This document shows, piece by piece, positions 6,526-14,943 of a stretch of DNA of 27,887 nt. Under the pieces are notes generated by a model, which saw only the letters and a list, made by a program, of their open reading frames with translations, was not told the origin of the DNA and made no database searches. The stretch's first letter is position 1, and each line of letters starts with the position of its first letter. Location: contig CAAERQ010000006.1 of the NCBI GenBank assembly GCA_900758475.1, positions 1 through 27,887 on the forward strand, read 5' to 3'. The DNA is from an uncultured Collinsella sp. (GTDB lineage Bacteria > Actinomycetota > Coriobacteriia > Coriobacteriales > Coriobacteriaceae). A program made the position numbers and the translations under genes.

Positions 6526-7692
6526 TTACTCGGCGTCGGTCTCCTCGTCCTTCTTCTCGGAAGGCAGCGGGGTAACCTCGATCTCGACGCCCAGAGTCTC
6601 AGCAGCGGACTTCATGGACAGGGAGATACGACGACGGTCGAGGTCAATCTCCATGACCTTGACCTGAACCTTGTCGCCCACGTGGGTGACCTGAGAAGGC
6701 TGATCGACGTGCTTGTTGGCCATCTCGGAGATGTGCACCAGGCCCTCGATGCCCTCGCCCAGATCAACGAAAGCGCCGAACGGGACAAGCTTGGTCACAG
6801 TGCCCTCGACGATAGCGCCGACGGGGTACTTCTTGACCAGTGCGCGCCACGGATCCTCGGTGGTCTGCTTGAGACCCAGGGAGATGCGCTCGCGGTTGAG
6901 ATCGACGTCGAGAACCTCGACCTCGACCTCCTGGCCGACCTTGACAACCTCGGAAGGATGGTTGACGTGGTTCCAGGAGAGCTCGGAGATGTGGATGAGG
7001 CCGTCGATACCGCCGAGGTCGACGAAGGCACCGAAGTCGACGATGGAGGAAACGGTGCCCTGGAGACGCATGCCAGACTTGAGCTTGGACAGAATCTCGG
7101 AGCGCTCGGCCTTACGGGACTCCTCGAGCACGACGCGACGGGAGAGGACGACGTTGTTGCGGTTGCGGTCCATCTCGATGACGCGAGCCTCGATACGGGT
7201 GCCCATGTAGGAGGTGAGGTCCTTGACACGACGGAGGTCGACGAGGGAAGCAGGCAGGAAGCCACGCAGGCCGATGTCGAGGATCAGGCCGCCCTTGACA
7301 ACCTCGATAACCTCGCCCTCGACGTTCTCGCCGGAGTTGAACTTCTCCTCGATGCGGTTCCAAGCACGCTCGTACTCGGCACGCTTCTTGGACAGGACCA
7401 GACGACCGTCCTTGTCCTCCTTCTGGAGAACCAGAGCCTCGATGGGATCACCGAGTGCAACGATGTCTGCAGGGTTAGCGTCCTTGCGGATGGACAGCTC
7501 GCGGACCGGGATAACGCCCTCGGACTTGAATCCGATGTCAACGAGCACCTCGTCATGCTCGATCTTAACGACAGTGCCGTTAACGAGATCGCCCTCATCA
7601 AAGTCGGTAATCGTACCGTCGATGAGGTTGTTCATCTCCTCCTCATTGACATCGTCAAGAGAGAAAATGGACGAGTTCTGAATCTCACTCAA
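6526..7692 (-). CDS. rpsA: 30S ribosomal protein S1 (four S1 domains)
   Basis: The 388-aa protein is built of four S1 OB-fold RNA-binding repeats, at roughly residues 34-103, 121-187, 205-273 and 290-359. Each has the pattern G-x-V-x(5,8)-F/L-GAFVDLG-x-x-G-h-h-H/P. Repeats 3 and 4 are the most canonical (IVDFGAFVDLGGIDGLIHISEL and its partner). E. coli S1 has six repeats; four is normal for Actinobacteria and many Firmicutes. The protein helps mRNA bind the small subunit. The C-terminus is short and acidic (KKDEETDAE). The start is a TTG at 7692 with GAAAGGGG about 9 nt upstream. The gap 7693-8007 upstream contains the 20-bp motif shared with the region upstream of ndk. Confidence 0.95.
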   Translation of the reverse strand: MSEIQNSSIFSLDDVNEEEMNNLIDGTITDFDEGDLVNGTVVKIEHDEVLVDIGFKSEGVIPVRELSIRKDANPADIVALGDPIEALVLQKEDKDGRLVLSKKRAEYERAWNRIEEKFNSGENVEGEVIEVVKGGLILDIGLRGFLPASLVDLRRVKDLTSYMGTRIEARVIEMDRNRNNVVLSRRVVLEESRKAERSEILSKLKSGMRLQGTVSSIVDFGAFVDLGGIDGLIHISELSWNHVNHPSEVVKVGQEVEVEVLDVDLNRERISLGLKQTTEDPWRALVKKYPVGAIVEGTVTKLVPFGAFVDLGEGIEGLVHISEMANKHVDQPSQVTHVGDKVQVKVMEIDLDRRRISLSMKSAAETLGVEIEVTPLPSEKKDEETDAE

Positions 7693-7730
7693 AGGTGGAC
7701 CCCTTTCGAACTACGGGGCCCCGATTGCTA

Positions 7731-7753
7731 GGACCTACAGAAGGGTGCGACAA
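7731..7753 (-). promoter_or_regulatory. Motif upstream of rpsA shared with the ndk upstream region
   Basis: GGACCTACAGAAG-N4-CGACAA matches 11638-11660 at all positions except the N4 and one base. On the minus strand it reads TTGTCG-N4-CTTCTGTAGG and lies 40-60 nt before the rpsA start. TTGTCG could be a -35 element, but no clear -10 stands at the right distance. Confidence 0.3.
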
Positions 7754-7876
7754 GCACACAACGTTTAGGAACACTCGGGAGCCGACAGATACTAATGTGA
7801 CGCTTATGCAATCACGTTCGTATAGGTTACGGGGAAATGAGTTCGATTTCAAGCGTGAACTGCGATTTTTTACTCG

Positions 7877-7918
7877 TGTGGAGACTTTTTCGTAATCTTA
7901 TGAACACACGTCTCCACA
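7877..7918. repeat. Inverted repeat in the leader region of the HAD gene
   Basis: TGTGGAGAC (7877-7885) and GTCTCCACA (7910-7918) are perfect 9-nt arms around a 24-nt AT-rich spacer, immediately followed by TTGACG (7921). It could be an operator or a weak terminator. Apart from this and the motif at 7731-7753, the 315-nt gap 7693-8007 shows nothing clear. Confidence 0.4.
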
Positions 7919-8007
7919 ACTTGACGATAACCAGCCAGGCATTTGGCTTTGGGGTAAAGTATCCGGAGCCAACGACTCTAGATCAAATTTACGAGAAAGG
8001 TGCCCGC

Positions 8008-8766
8008 GTGCTCAAAGCAGTCGTTTTCGATATGGACGAGACGCTTCTTAGCATCAACCTCAATGCGTTCATCCTTCGCTATTTTAAGGATGTCTCATCG
8101 ATGCTCGCGGATATCGGGCGCCGCAGCCGCGGTGGCACGATGGCACGCCTCGGCACCATCCTGGTCGACCTCAACGCCAATCGCCGCAGCGGCACGGACA
8201 ATCGCACCAATCTTGAGTTTTACCGCACCGAGGTCGAGCGCCGATGCGGCATCTGCCTCTCCGATCCCATCATCTACGAGGCGTTTACCTACTACGAGCG
8301 CGAAGTTCTTCCGTACAAGAACGACGATATCATTAACGCCCACGCCATGCCGGGCGCACACGCCGCGCTCCAGGCCGTACAGGACGCAGGGCTGCGTTGC
8401 GCGCTCTTTACCAACCCCAGCTTTCCCCAGGGGGCCATCGAGTGCCGCATGGGTTGGGGCGACCTGGCTGACGCTCCCTTTGAGCTCGTCACGCACATGG
8501 GAAACGCCACCCGCTGCAAGCCTGATGCCACCTACTATCTAGAGCAGCTTCAGGTGATGGGGCTCGAGCCGCACGAGGTCCTTATGGTGGGTAACGATCC
8601 CAAACGCGACTTCCCCAACCCTGCCTGCGGCATCCAAACCGCCTTTGTGGGCCAGGGCAAGCCCAGCCGAGCCACCTGGCGCGGAACCATGGAAGACTTC
8701 GCCCACGACTTCAACGCCGTAGTAGAAGCCTTCTACGAACACCAAGTAGCCAACGAACTGTCCTAA
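8008..8766 (+). CDS. HAD-superfamily phosphatase/hydrolase
   Basis: The 252-aa cytosolic enzyme has all four HAD motifs. Motif I is DMDETLL (nucleophile D8, acid D10), motif II is LFTNPS (T135), motif III is K171 in RCKPDATYY and motif IV is GNDPKRD (D197, D201). It should remove phosphate from a small molecule; the substrate is unknown. The frame is open far upstream, but the GTG at 8008 follows GAGAAAGG with a 7-nt spacer and begins exactly at the fold's first strand (LKAVVFDMD), so I chose it. The stop TAA overlaps the stop of the convergent cyuA gene, leaving no room for a terminator between them. Confidence 0.85.
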   Translation: MLKAVVFDMDETLLSINLNAFILRYFKDVSSMLADIGRRSRGGTMARLGTILVDLNANRRSGTDNRTNLEFYRTEVERRCGICLSDPIIYEAFTYYEREVLPYKNDDIINAHAMPGAHAALQAVQDAGLRCALFTNPSFPQGAIECRMGWGDLADAPFELVTHMGNATRCKPDATYYLEQLQVMGLEPHEVLMVGNDPKRDFPNPACGIQTAFVGQGKPSRATWRGTMEDFAHDFNAVVEAFYEHQVANELS

Positions 8767-10082
8767 CAGACTCGAGTCTTGCCGATCATGATGTTTAGGA
8801 TCTCGACGTCGGTGTCCTTCATGCCCACACGGCCTACATAGCCCATGCTGGCGATTGTCTGCTCGACGGTATCCTGGATCAGGCCCTCACCGGCACGGAA
8901 GCCGCGGCCCTGCATGGCCATATCGTGGCCCAGAATCGCCGCATCAACGGCAGCGGAAATCTTGGCGGCACAGCTTGCCTTGGCGCCATCGCACACGATG
9001 CCGCCCACGTTACCGAGCGTGTTCGAAACCGTCGCGCCAATCTGCTCGCGCGTGCCACCACACAGCCAGGTAATCGCGGCACCGGCACCGCATGCGGCGC
9101 AAATAGCACCGCAAAACGCCGAGAGCGCACCAATATAGCTCTTGATATGCACGGCGATCAGATCAGACAGCATCACGGCGCGCACCAGGCGATCATGGTC
9201 GCAGCGCAAATACTCGGCATACTCCATAACGGGCAAGGCACAGGTAATGCCCTGATTGCCCGAGCCGCACACGATGGCGACCGGCAGCGCGCAGCCGTTC
9301 ATGCGGGCATCGGACCCGGCGGCCGCACGGGCACGGGCACGGCAGGCGACGTCATCGGCACGAGCGCCCAGCAGCGTACGGCCCACCTCGGCGCCCCAAG
9401 CGTGCGCCAGGCCCTCGGCACTGATCGCACCGTTCAGCTCAATCTGACGCTCAACGGCAGCGCGGGCGTCCTCAATGTCACCGTCCTCGATAAAGTCGAT
9501 GATGGACTCAATGCTCATAGGGGTATCGGCGTTATCTGCCGCACGCTCGGCCACGACGCGCTCGGCGCAGGCGGCACACTCCCCCGCCGACTTGCCGCAT
9601 ACCGGAATACCGTCGAGCGTATGACACGTAACATTGGTGTGGTGGTCGGTAATCTCGACGACCGCGGCATGGCCCCCGGCCGTTGCGGTCACCTTGATGT
9701 AGAGGTTGGGCACACCCTCGACAAGCGACACATCGCAGTAACCGGCATCGGCGAGAAGCTCGGACACGCGAGCACGGTCTCCGTCGTTAACGCTCTCGAG
9801 CACCTCGAGCGCGCTCTTGGCGTCACCGCCCACGGCACCCAGCACGGCCGCCGCTTCAATACCGTGCATGCCGCCCGAGTTGGGCACGGTCACGCTCTTA
9901 ACGTTCTTGATGATGTTGCCCGAGCAGGCAACGTCCATATGATCGGGTTCGCAACCGAGCGTCTGGCTCGCCAGCGCCGCTGCATAGGCAACGGCAATGG
10001 GCTCGGTGCAGCCGAGCGCACAGACAAGTTCGCGGTTTAAAACATCGCAAAACGCGGTATCACGAAGGGAATCGGCAGGCAT
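8763..10082 (-). CDS. cyuA: L-cysteine desulfidase (CyuA/UPF0597 family)
   Basis: The 439-aa protein belongs to the iron-sulfur family that breaks L-cysteine into pyruvate, ammonia and sulfide; it is related to the alpha subunit of anaerobic serine dehydratase. The N-terminal ALGCTEPIAVAYA carries C25 of the CTEP signature. C281 (GNQGITCALPV), C324 and C331 (FCGAICAACG) are in the places expected for the [4Fe-4S] ligands described in the archaeal enzyme; this mapping is my inference. The glycine-rich SVTVPNSGG segment is also typical. The ATG at 10082 follows TAGGAGAT. It is divergent from rpiB and overlaps the HAD gene by 4 bases at their stops. Cysteine as a carbon, nitrogen and sulfide source fits an anaerobic gut organism. 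Confidence 0.9.
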   Translation of the reverse strand: MPADSLRDTAFCDVLNRELVCALGCTEPIAVAYAAALASQTLGCEPDHMDVACSGNIIKNVKSVTVPNSGGMHGIEAAAVLGAVGGDAKSALEVLESVNDGDRARVSELLADAGYCDVSLVEGVPNLYIKVTATAGGHAAVVEITDHHTNVTCHTLDGIPVCGKSAGECAACAERVVAERAADNADTPMSIESIIDFIEDGDIEDARAAVERQIELNGAISAEGLAHAWGAEVGRTLLGARADDVACRARARAAAGSDARMNGCALPVAIVCGSGNQGITCALPVMEYAEYLRCDHDRLVRAVMLSDLIAVHIKSYIGALSAFCGAICAACGAGAAITWLCGGTREQIGATVSNTLGNVGGIVCDGAKASCAAKISAAVDAAILGHDMAMQGRGFRAGEGLIQDTVEQTIASMGYVGRVGMKDTDVEILNIMIGKTRVC

Positions 10083-10353
10083 AGGTATCTCCTACTTGTA
10101 TAAAGGGCTGGGCTCTCGATAATAGTTAGCTCTTTTATTTGATAACAATGCATCAAAAACCGCAACTCAAGTTCCGGCGGACGGCGTTCAAGCGCAAACT
10201 GACAGCATTAATACATGAAAAACTAGTCTTGTTGCATGCTAAAGCGTTTGACCAAAAAACGCCCGAGCGTTTACACAAAAGTCGCGCTATCATGCAGTCG
10301 AAAGCGGTAAAACCTTTAGCAATTCCGCCGCACGGACCAGAGAGGAACCACTC

Positions 10354-10821
10354 ATGAAGATTGGTATCGGTAACGACCACGCCGCCGTCGAGCTCAAGAA
10401 CATCATCTCCGAGCACCTGAAGGAGCGCGGCTGCGAGGTCGTGAACTTTGGCACCGACACCTCCGAGAGCTTCGATTACCCCATCGCCGGCTACAAGGTG
10501 GGTAAGGCCGTGGCCAACGGTGACGTCGACCTGGGTATCCTGATCTGCGGTACCGGCGTCGGCATCAGCCTGGCCGCCAACAAGGTCGAAGGTGTTCGCG
10601 CCGTTGTATGCTCCGAGCCCTTCAGCGCCAAGCTCTCCCGTATGCACAACAACACCAACGTGCTCGCCTTTGGCGCCCGCGTCGTGGGCTCCGAGCTCGC
10701 CAAGATGATTGTCGACGAGTGGCTCGACGCCGAGTTTGAGGGCGGTCGTCACGAGCGTCGCGTTAACCTCCTCAACGAGATCGACCACACGCGCGGCCTC
10801 AAGGTCGTCGACGAGGCCTAA
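10354..10821 (+). CDS. rpiB: Ribose-5-phosphate isomerase B
   Basis: The 155-aa enzyme interconverts ribose 5-phosphate and ribulose 5-phosphate in the non-oxidative pentose phosphate pathway. Family marks are GNDHAAVELK (H9 region), DYP (41-43), the active-site ICGTGVGIS with C65, RMHNNTNVLAFGAR with H98, and GGRHERRV (130-137). Length and start are canonical; AGAGGAACC lies just upstream of the ATG. A strong terminator follows. The 271-nt gap to cyuA must hold both divergent promoters; I see no convincing -35/-10 pair there. Confidence 0.95.
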   Translation: MKIGIGNDHAAVELKNIISEHLKERGCEVVNFGTDTSESFDYPIAGYKVGKAVANGDVDLGILICGTGVGISLAANKVEGVRAVVCSEPFSAKLSRMHNNTNVLAFGARVVGSELAKMIVDEWLDAEFEGGRHERRVNLLNEIDHTRGLKVVDEA

Positions 10822-10848
10822 ACTACTCAGTGCCACAAGCTAACAGCA

Positions 10849-10883
10849 GGGGCCCGCTCGGAACTCATGTCCGAGCGGGCCCC
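10849..10883 (+). terminator. Intrinsic terminator of rpiB
   Basis: GGGGCCCGCTCGGA (10849-10862) and TCCGAGCGGGCCCC (10870-10883) form a perfect 14-bp stem with a 7-nt loop, followed by TTCATAGATTTT on the plus strand. Confidence 0.8.
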
Positions 10884-10905
10884 TTCATAGATTTTGGAAT
10901 AAAAA

Positions 10906-10935
10906 GGGCGCCGCGGATGGAATTCCGCAGCGCCC
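10906..10935 (-). terminator. Intrinsic terminator of ndk
   Basis: GGGCGCCGCGGA (10906-10917) pairs with TCCGCAGCGCCC (10924-10935) with one mismatch. On the minus strand the stem is followed by TTTTTATT. Together with the rpiB terminator it fills the convergent gap. Confidence 0.85.
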
Positions 10936-10973
10936 AAGCCACACGCTAACAGCTTTAAGGAGTCAAAGCTGGT

Positions 10974-11378
10974 TTAGCCAAAAAAGCGCTTGATCTCGAT
11001 CTCGGCGTTCTCCAGGCAGTCGGAGCCGTGGATCACGTTGGCGTTGACATCGACAGCAAAGTCGCCGCGAATGGTGCCGGGGGCAGCATCAAGCGGGTTA
11101 GTAGCGCCCATAAGGGTGCGCATCTTGGAGACAGCGGAGAGACCGGAAACGACCATCTTGACGACCGGACCGCTCGTCATAAAGTCGCAGAGACTGCCAA
11201 AGAAGGGCTTGTCGGCCAGATGGGCGTAGTGCTCCTCGACGGTAGCGCGCTCGAGCGTGGTCATCTCCATGCGCTCGATGACAAGGCCGCTGCGCTCAAT
11301 GCGAGCAACGATCTCGCCGATTTTGCGGTCGCGCACGGCGTCGGGCTTAATCATGATGAAGGTCTTCTCGATAGCCAT
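10974..11378 (-). CDS. ndk: Nucleoside-diphosphate kinase
   Basis: The 134-aa enzyme transfers the gamma phosphate of ATP to other nucleoside diphosphates through a phosphohistidine. The catalytic H117 lies in NANVIHGSD, the family signature. The N-terminal EKTFIMIKPDAV and the nucleotide-binding GATNPLDAAPGTIRGDF (91-107) are intact. Length is normal. The ATG at 11378 follows GAAAGGCT. A good promoter lies at 11443-11471, leaving a leader of about 60 nt. Confidence 0.96.
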   Translation of the reverse strand: MAIEKTFIMIKPDAVRDRKIGEIVARIERSGLVIERMEMTTLERATVEEHYAHLADKPFFGSLCDFMTSGPVVKMVVSGLSAVSKMRTLMGATNPLDAAPGTIRGDFAVDVNANVIHGSDCLENAEIEIKRFFG

Positions 11379-11442
11379 AAAAGTAGCCTTTCAAGTAGGT
11401 TCGCGCGTGCCCAAGTCCCATTCCGGCACCCGCCTGGACTGC

Positions 11443-11471
11443 ATCGTAACAGAGTTTTAGCTGCAGTTAAA
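11443..11471 (-). promoter_or_regulatory. Promoter of ndk
   Basis: On the minus strand TTTAAC (11471-11466) and TACGAT (11448-11443) are separated by exactly 17 nt. The match and spacing are good for a housekeeping sigma factor, and ndk begins about 65 nt downstream. Confidence 0.5.
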
Positions 11472-11637
11472 CAAAAAGCTGTTTATTGAAACGCTGCAAT
11501 TTATTAAAGCGCTCCATATGTGTCACTTCTGTTTCGAAGCCCGATTAGAGTACCATCCGACCGCCTATCAACCGCACCGAACAGAGCAGACGGTCGATTG
11601 CCACCCGCGAACGTACCCCCTTCACAACCTGCCCAAA

Positions 11638-11660
11638 GGTCCTACAGAAGTTCTCGACAA
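11638..11660 (-). promoter_or_regulatory. Motif shared with the rpsA upstream region
   Basis: GGTCCTACAGAAG-N4-CGACAA repeats the element at 7731-7753. On the minus strand it points toward ndk, about 260 nt downstream and upstream of the ndk promoter. The surrounding gap 11379-11763 otherwise holds only the ndk promoter and the argH terminator. Confidence 0.3.
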
Positions 11661-11685
11661 ACCCCTCCCCCATAGCAACAAAATA

Positions 11686-11711
11686 CGGGCGCCCACATCA
11701 GCAGGCGCCCG
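11686..11711 (-). terminator. Intrinsic terminator of argH
   Basis: CGGGCGCC (11686-11693) and GGCGCCCG (11704-11711) form a perfect stem followed on the minus strand by TATTTTGTT, about 50 nt past the argH stop. Confidence 0.75.
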
Positions 11712-11763
11712 CAAAGCGAAAACGATTTATCAATAAATGGACAATACGTCTTCAGCCAAACCT

Positions 11764-13194
11764 CTACTTTGCCCCGTGGCCCATCTCGACGACCTTGGTC
11801 AGCGATCCAAAAACGCCCTCGTCGGCCACGAGCTGTGACTCGGCACGCTGCAGCTGCACGGCAACGGCGGCAGGAGCGGTGCCGCCCTCGGTCGTGCGCG
11901 CGGCGACAATCGACGGGATGTCGAGCGCCTCGGTAATGTCGCGCTCAAAGAGCGGGCTTGCCTCCTGGAACACCTCAAACGGCAGGTCCTCAAGATTGCA
12001 GCCGCGCTTCTCACACATCAGGACCAGATGGCCCACCACGGCATGTGCCTCACGGAACGGCAGACCACGCTTGGCCAGGTAATCGGCAACATCGGTAGCG
12101 GCAAGGTGCCCCACGCCGCACTCGCGCACCATGGCATCCTCGTTGACGGTCCAAGTCGAAATCATTCCGGCCATAACGGACAGGCACTGCATGAGCGTAT
12201 GAGCGGTATCGAGCGCGCCCTCCTTGTCCTCCTGCAAGTCCTTGTTATAAGCAAGCGGCAGGCCCTTCATGGTCACGAGCAGCTGCACCAGGTTGCCATA
12301 GACTCGGCCGCTCTTGCCGCGGGTAAGCTCGGCAAAGTCGGGGTTCTTCTTCTGCGGCATGATAGACGAGCCGGTGGAGTAGGAGTCGGAAAGCGTGATA
12401 AAGCCAAATTCGGAGCTCGACCACAGCACGATCTCCTCGGAAAGACGCGACAGGTGCATCGCCATGACGGAGCCGGCGTAATGCAGATCGAGCAGGAAAT
12501 CACGGTCGGAAACCGCATCGAGCGAGTTGGGAATCACGCCCGCAAAGCCAAGTTCGGCAGCCGTCATCTGGCGATCGAGCGGATAGCTCGTACCGGCAAG
12601 CGCGGCAGCACCCAGCGGACAGTTGTCGGCGGCATCAAAGGCGGCCTTCAAGCGTGTAAAGTCGCGCGCGAACATCCAGGAATACGCCAGCAGATGATGC
12701 GACAGCAGCACGGGCTGAGCGTGCTGCATATGCGTGTAACCCGGCAGAATCACCTTGTCGTACTTCTTAGCCGCATCCACCAGCACATGGCGCAGCTCAA
12801 GATTGGCCTCCATGAGCTCCTTGGCCAGTGCCTTGACGCCCAGGCGCGTGTCGGTCGCCACCTGGTCGTTGCGCGAACGTCCGGTATGCAAGCGCTTACC
12901 GGCCTCGCCGATGCGACGCGTCAGCTCGCTCTCGATGGACATATGGATGTCCTCGTCGTTGATATCGAAGGTAAAGTTGCCGGCATCGATATCCTGTTCG
13001 ATTCCGGTCAGGCCCTCGGCAATCGCCTGCTCGTCCTCGGCACTGATGATGCCTTGGGCGGCCAGCATCTTGGCATGTGCCTTAGAGCCGGCGATATCCT
13101 GCTTATAGAGATGTTTGTCGACCGGCAGCGACGCGCCAAACTCCTGCGTAACCTCGGCCACGCCCGCCTCAAAACGACCGCCCCAAAGAGCCAT
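11764..13194 (-). CDS. argH: Argininosuccinate lyase
   Basis: The 476-aa enzyme catalyses the last step of arginine synthesis, argininosuccinate to arginine plus fumarate. It begins with the classic MALWGGRFE. The TGRSRNDQVATD segment (104-115), the YTHMQHAQP catalytic region (H155) and the fumarase-superfamily signature GSSIMPQKKNP (275-285) with the catalytic serine are present. The frame is open to 13269, but the ATG at 13194 matches the family start and has AAGGGG upstream. It lies downstream of argG on the same strand, separated by about 520 nt that contain a 56-codon ORF, so the two may be separate transcripts. No ArgR box was identified with confidence. Confidence 0.96.
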   Translation of the reverse strand: MALWGGRFEAGVAEVTQEFGASLPVDKHLYKQDIAGSKAHAKMLAAQGIISAEDEQAIAEGLTGIEQDIDAGNFTFDINDEDIHMSIESELTRRIGEAGKRLHTGRSRNDQVATDTRLGVKALAKELMEANLELRHVLVDAAKKYDKVILPGYTHMQHAQPVLLSHHLLAYSWMFARDFTRLKAAFDAADNCPLGAAALAGTSYPLDRQMTAAELGFAGVIPNSLDAVSDRDFLLDLHYAGSVMAMHLSRLSEEIVLWSSSEFGFITLSDSYSTGSSIMPQKKNPDFAELTRGKSGRVYGNLVQLLVTMKGLPLAYNKDLQEDKEGALDTAHTLMQCLSVMAGMISTWTVNEDAMVRECGVGHLAATDVADYLAKRGLPFREAHAVVGHLVLMCEKRGCNLEDLPFEVFQEASPLFERDITEALDIPSIVAARTTEGGTAPAAVAVQLQRAESQLVADEGVFGSLTKVVEMGHGAK

Positions 13195-13312
13195 GGGATC
13201 GTCCCCTTTCATCAAATACCAAACGAAGCGCCCAAAGCAATGTGCCCTGTCGCTAAAGCGATTTACCAACCGCTAGTTTTGCACATTCCCCACTGCATGC
13301 GGGGCCATGTAG

Positions 13313-13483
13313 CTAATTTGCAAAGAAGTGACGCACCATGCACTTGGCACCCAACGTCTCCCTCCGGATGTTGCCCTGCGAACCGTCAATCCAAGCCTTC
13401 AGGCTCATAGGGACGTCCTCGACGTTTACAGTATCGAGCTCGGGCGCGAGGGCAAGTAAAGCATGCGCAATAGCATTGAACAT
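13313..13483 (-). CDS. Small hypothetical protein (56 aa) between argG and argH
   Basis: I do not recognise this protein. The ORF begins with ATG at 13483, preceded by a good GAGGAG Shine-Dalgarno at an 8-nt spacing, and reads MFNAIAHALLALAPELDTV, ending CMVRHFFAN. It has an amphipathic N-terminal helix-like part, two tryptophan-free hydrophobic patches and one W at about residue 31. There is no membrane segment or signal peptide. It does not resemble an arginine-rich leader peptide (only 3 arginines), so attenuation control of argH is not indicated. The strong ribosome site and its own space between argG's hairpin (13534-13563) and argH support a real gene. Confidence 0.55.
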   Translation of the reverse strand: MFNAIAHALLALAPELDTVNVEDVPMSLKAWIDGSQGNIRRETLGAKCMVRHFFAN

Positions 13484-13533
13484 AATGGATACTCCTCATA
13501 TATATAGGCGCAGAGCCGCCAAATTGATAGAAG

Positions 13534-13563
13534 GAGCCCCGCCGGACAACCCCGGCGGGGCTC
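13534..13563 (-). terminator. GC-rich hairpin after argG
   Basis: GAGCCCCGCCGG (13534-13545) and CCGGCGGGGCTC (13552-13563) make a perfect 12-bp stem with a 6-nt loop. On the minus strand it is followed by CTTCTATCAATTT, a weak T tract. It lies between argG and the 56-codon ORF and most likely ends argG transcription at least partly. Confidence 0.6.
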
Positions 13564-13716
13564 GGACTCAGCCGCAAGCGCGGCGTCATATATGCGGGCG
13601 GAACGTAGGGGCCACCGATGTTAAGAAGTGTCAGCAAGCATAACGAAAGGTAGGGACCCCGTGCGCCCGTTTTGTATCACGCGGATGGGCCGCGCGGATA
13701 CCAAGGGAAGGAAGAC

Positions 13717-14943
13717 TTAAGCCTGAGCGGCAGCAGAGCTGGGACCCTGGACCTTGGCCCACGTCTTGAGCGACAGCGTGTCGATCTCGATAAAGCCGGC
13801 GCTGGCCTTCTCGTCAAACGTGGTGTCGCGGTCGTAGGTAGCCAGACCGTAGTCGTAGAGGCTGAAGGGGCTCTTGCGGCCGACGACATGGCAGTTGCCC
13901 TTAAAGAACTTCAGGCGAACGGTGCCGGTCACGAACTTCTGGGTGTCGGCCATAAAGGCGTCGAGCGCGTTCTTGAGCGGGCTGTACCACTGGCCGTTGT
14001 ACACGGCGGTGGCCCAATCCTGCTCAAGCTTAATCTTGGTCTTGAGCAAGTCACCCTCGACGCAAATGTCCTCGAGTGCCTTGTGGGCAGTGATGAGCGT
14101 CAGGGCTCCGGGAACCTCATAGCATTCGCGGCTCTTGAGGCCCACCAGACGATCCTCAACAAGGTCGAGACGGCCAAAGCCGTTGTCGCCCGAAATCTTG
14201 TTGAGGGCGATGACGATCTCGGAGAGCTTCATCTTCTTGCCGTCGACGGCGACGGGCTTGCCCGCCTCAAACTCAATCTCGGTGTAGGTCGGGGTGTCCG
14301 GCGTGTCTTCGGGGTTCTTGGTCATAACCCAGGCGTCGTCGAGCGGCTCGTTCCAGGGATCCTCCAGGTGGCCGCACTCAATAGCACGACCCCACAGGTT
14401 GTCGTCGATGGAGTAAGGGTTGTCGTTGGCACCCTCGGGAACCGGCACGTTGTGGGCGTGGGCATAGGCGACCTCGTCGGGACGGCACTTCAAGTCCCAC
14501 TCGCGAACCGGGGCGATAACTTTAAGCTCGGGGTCGAGGGCCTTGACGGCAGCCTCGAAGCGGACCTGGTCGTTGCCCTTGCCGGTGCAGCCGTGGGCGA
14601 CGTAGGTCGCGCCAAACTCGTGAGCGACCTCGACAAGCTTCTTGGCGAGCAGCGGGCGAGACAGGGCGGAGAGCAGCGGGTACTTGTTCTCGTACATGGA
14701 GTTTGCGGCGATGGCCTTAGTCAGGAACTCATCGGAGAACTCGTCGCGCAGGTCGAGCACCTGGCAATCCAGAACGCCCAGGTCAAGCGCCTTCTGCTTC
14801 TTGGCGTCCAGACCGGTCTCCTCCTGGCCCACATTGCCGCAGACACAAACGACATCGAGATTCTTTTCGTCCTGGAGCCACTTGACACATACGGATGTAT
14901 CAAGACCACCGGAATATGCGAGAATGACTTTTTCCTTGCTCAT
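13717..14943 (-). CDS. argG: Argininosuccinate synthase
   Basis: The 408-aa enzyme uses ATP to join citrulline and aspartate. The PP-loop AYSGGLDTS (9-17) of the N-type ATP pyrophosphatases is intact. YVAHGCTGKGNDQVRFE (about 112-128), KCRPDEVAYA and the ECYEVPGALTL region further mark the family. The frame is open to 14994 but the ATG at 14943 (MSKEKVILAYSGG) has GAAAGGAAA upstream and matches the usual start. It precedes argH in the same direction. The gene ends SSAAAQA, a little longer than many homologues, with no sign of damage. Confidence 0.96.
   Translation of the reverse strand: MSKEKVILAYSGGLDTSVCVKWLQDEKNLDVVCVCGNVGQEETGLDAKKQKALDLGVLDCQVLDLRDEFSDEFLTKAIAANSMYENKYPLLSALSRPLLAKKLVEVAHEFGATYVAHGCTGKGNDQVRFEAAVKALDPELKVIAPVREWDLKCRPDEVAYAHAHNVPVPEGANDNPYSIDDNLWGRAIECGHLEDPWNEPLDDAWVMTKNPEDTPDTPTYTEIEFEAGKPVAVDGKKMKLSEIVIALNKISGDNGFGRLDLVEDRLVGLKSRECYEVPGALTLITAHKALEDICVEGDLLKTKIKLEQDWATAVYNGQWYSPLKNALDAFMADTQKFVTGTVRLKFFKGNCHVVGRKSPFSLYDYGLATYDRDTTFDEKASAGFIEIDTLSLKTWAKVQGPSSAAAQA

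Noticed and set aside
6145..7731. 528-codon plus-strand frame opposite rpsA
   Set aside because: Repeated L-D-L-D and V-D-V-D runs mirror the S1 repeats on the other strand, and the frame runs through rnpB.
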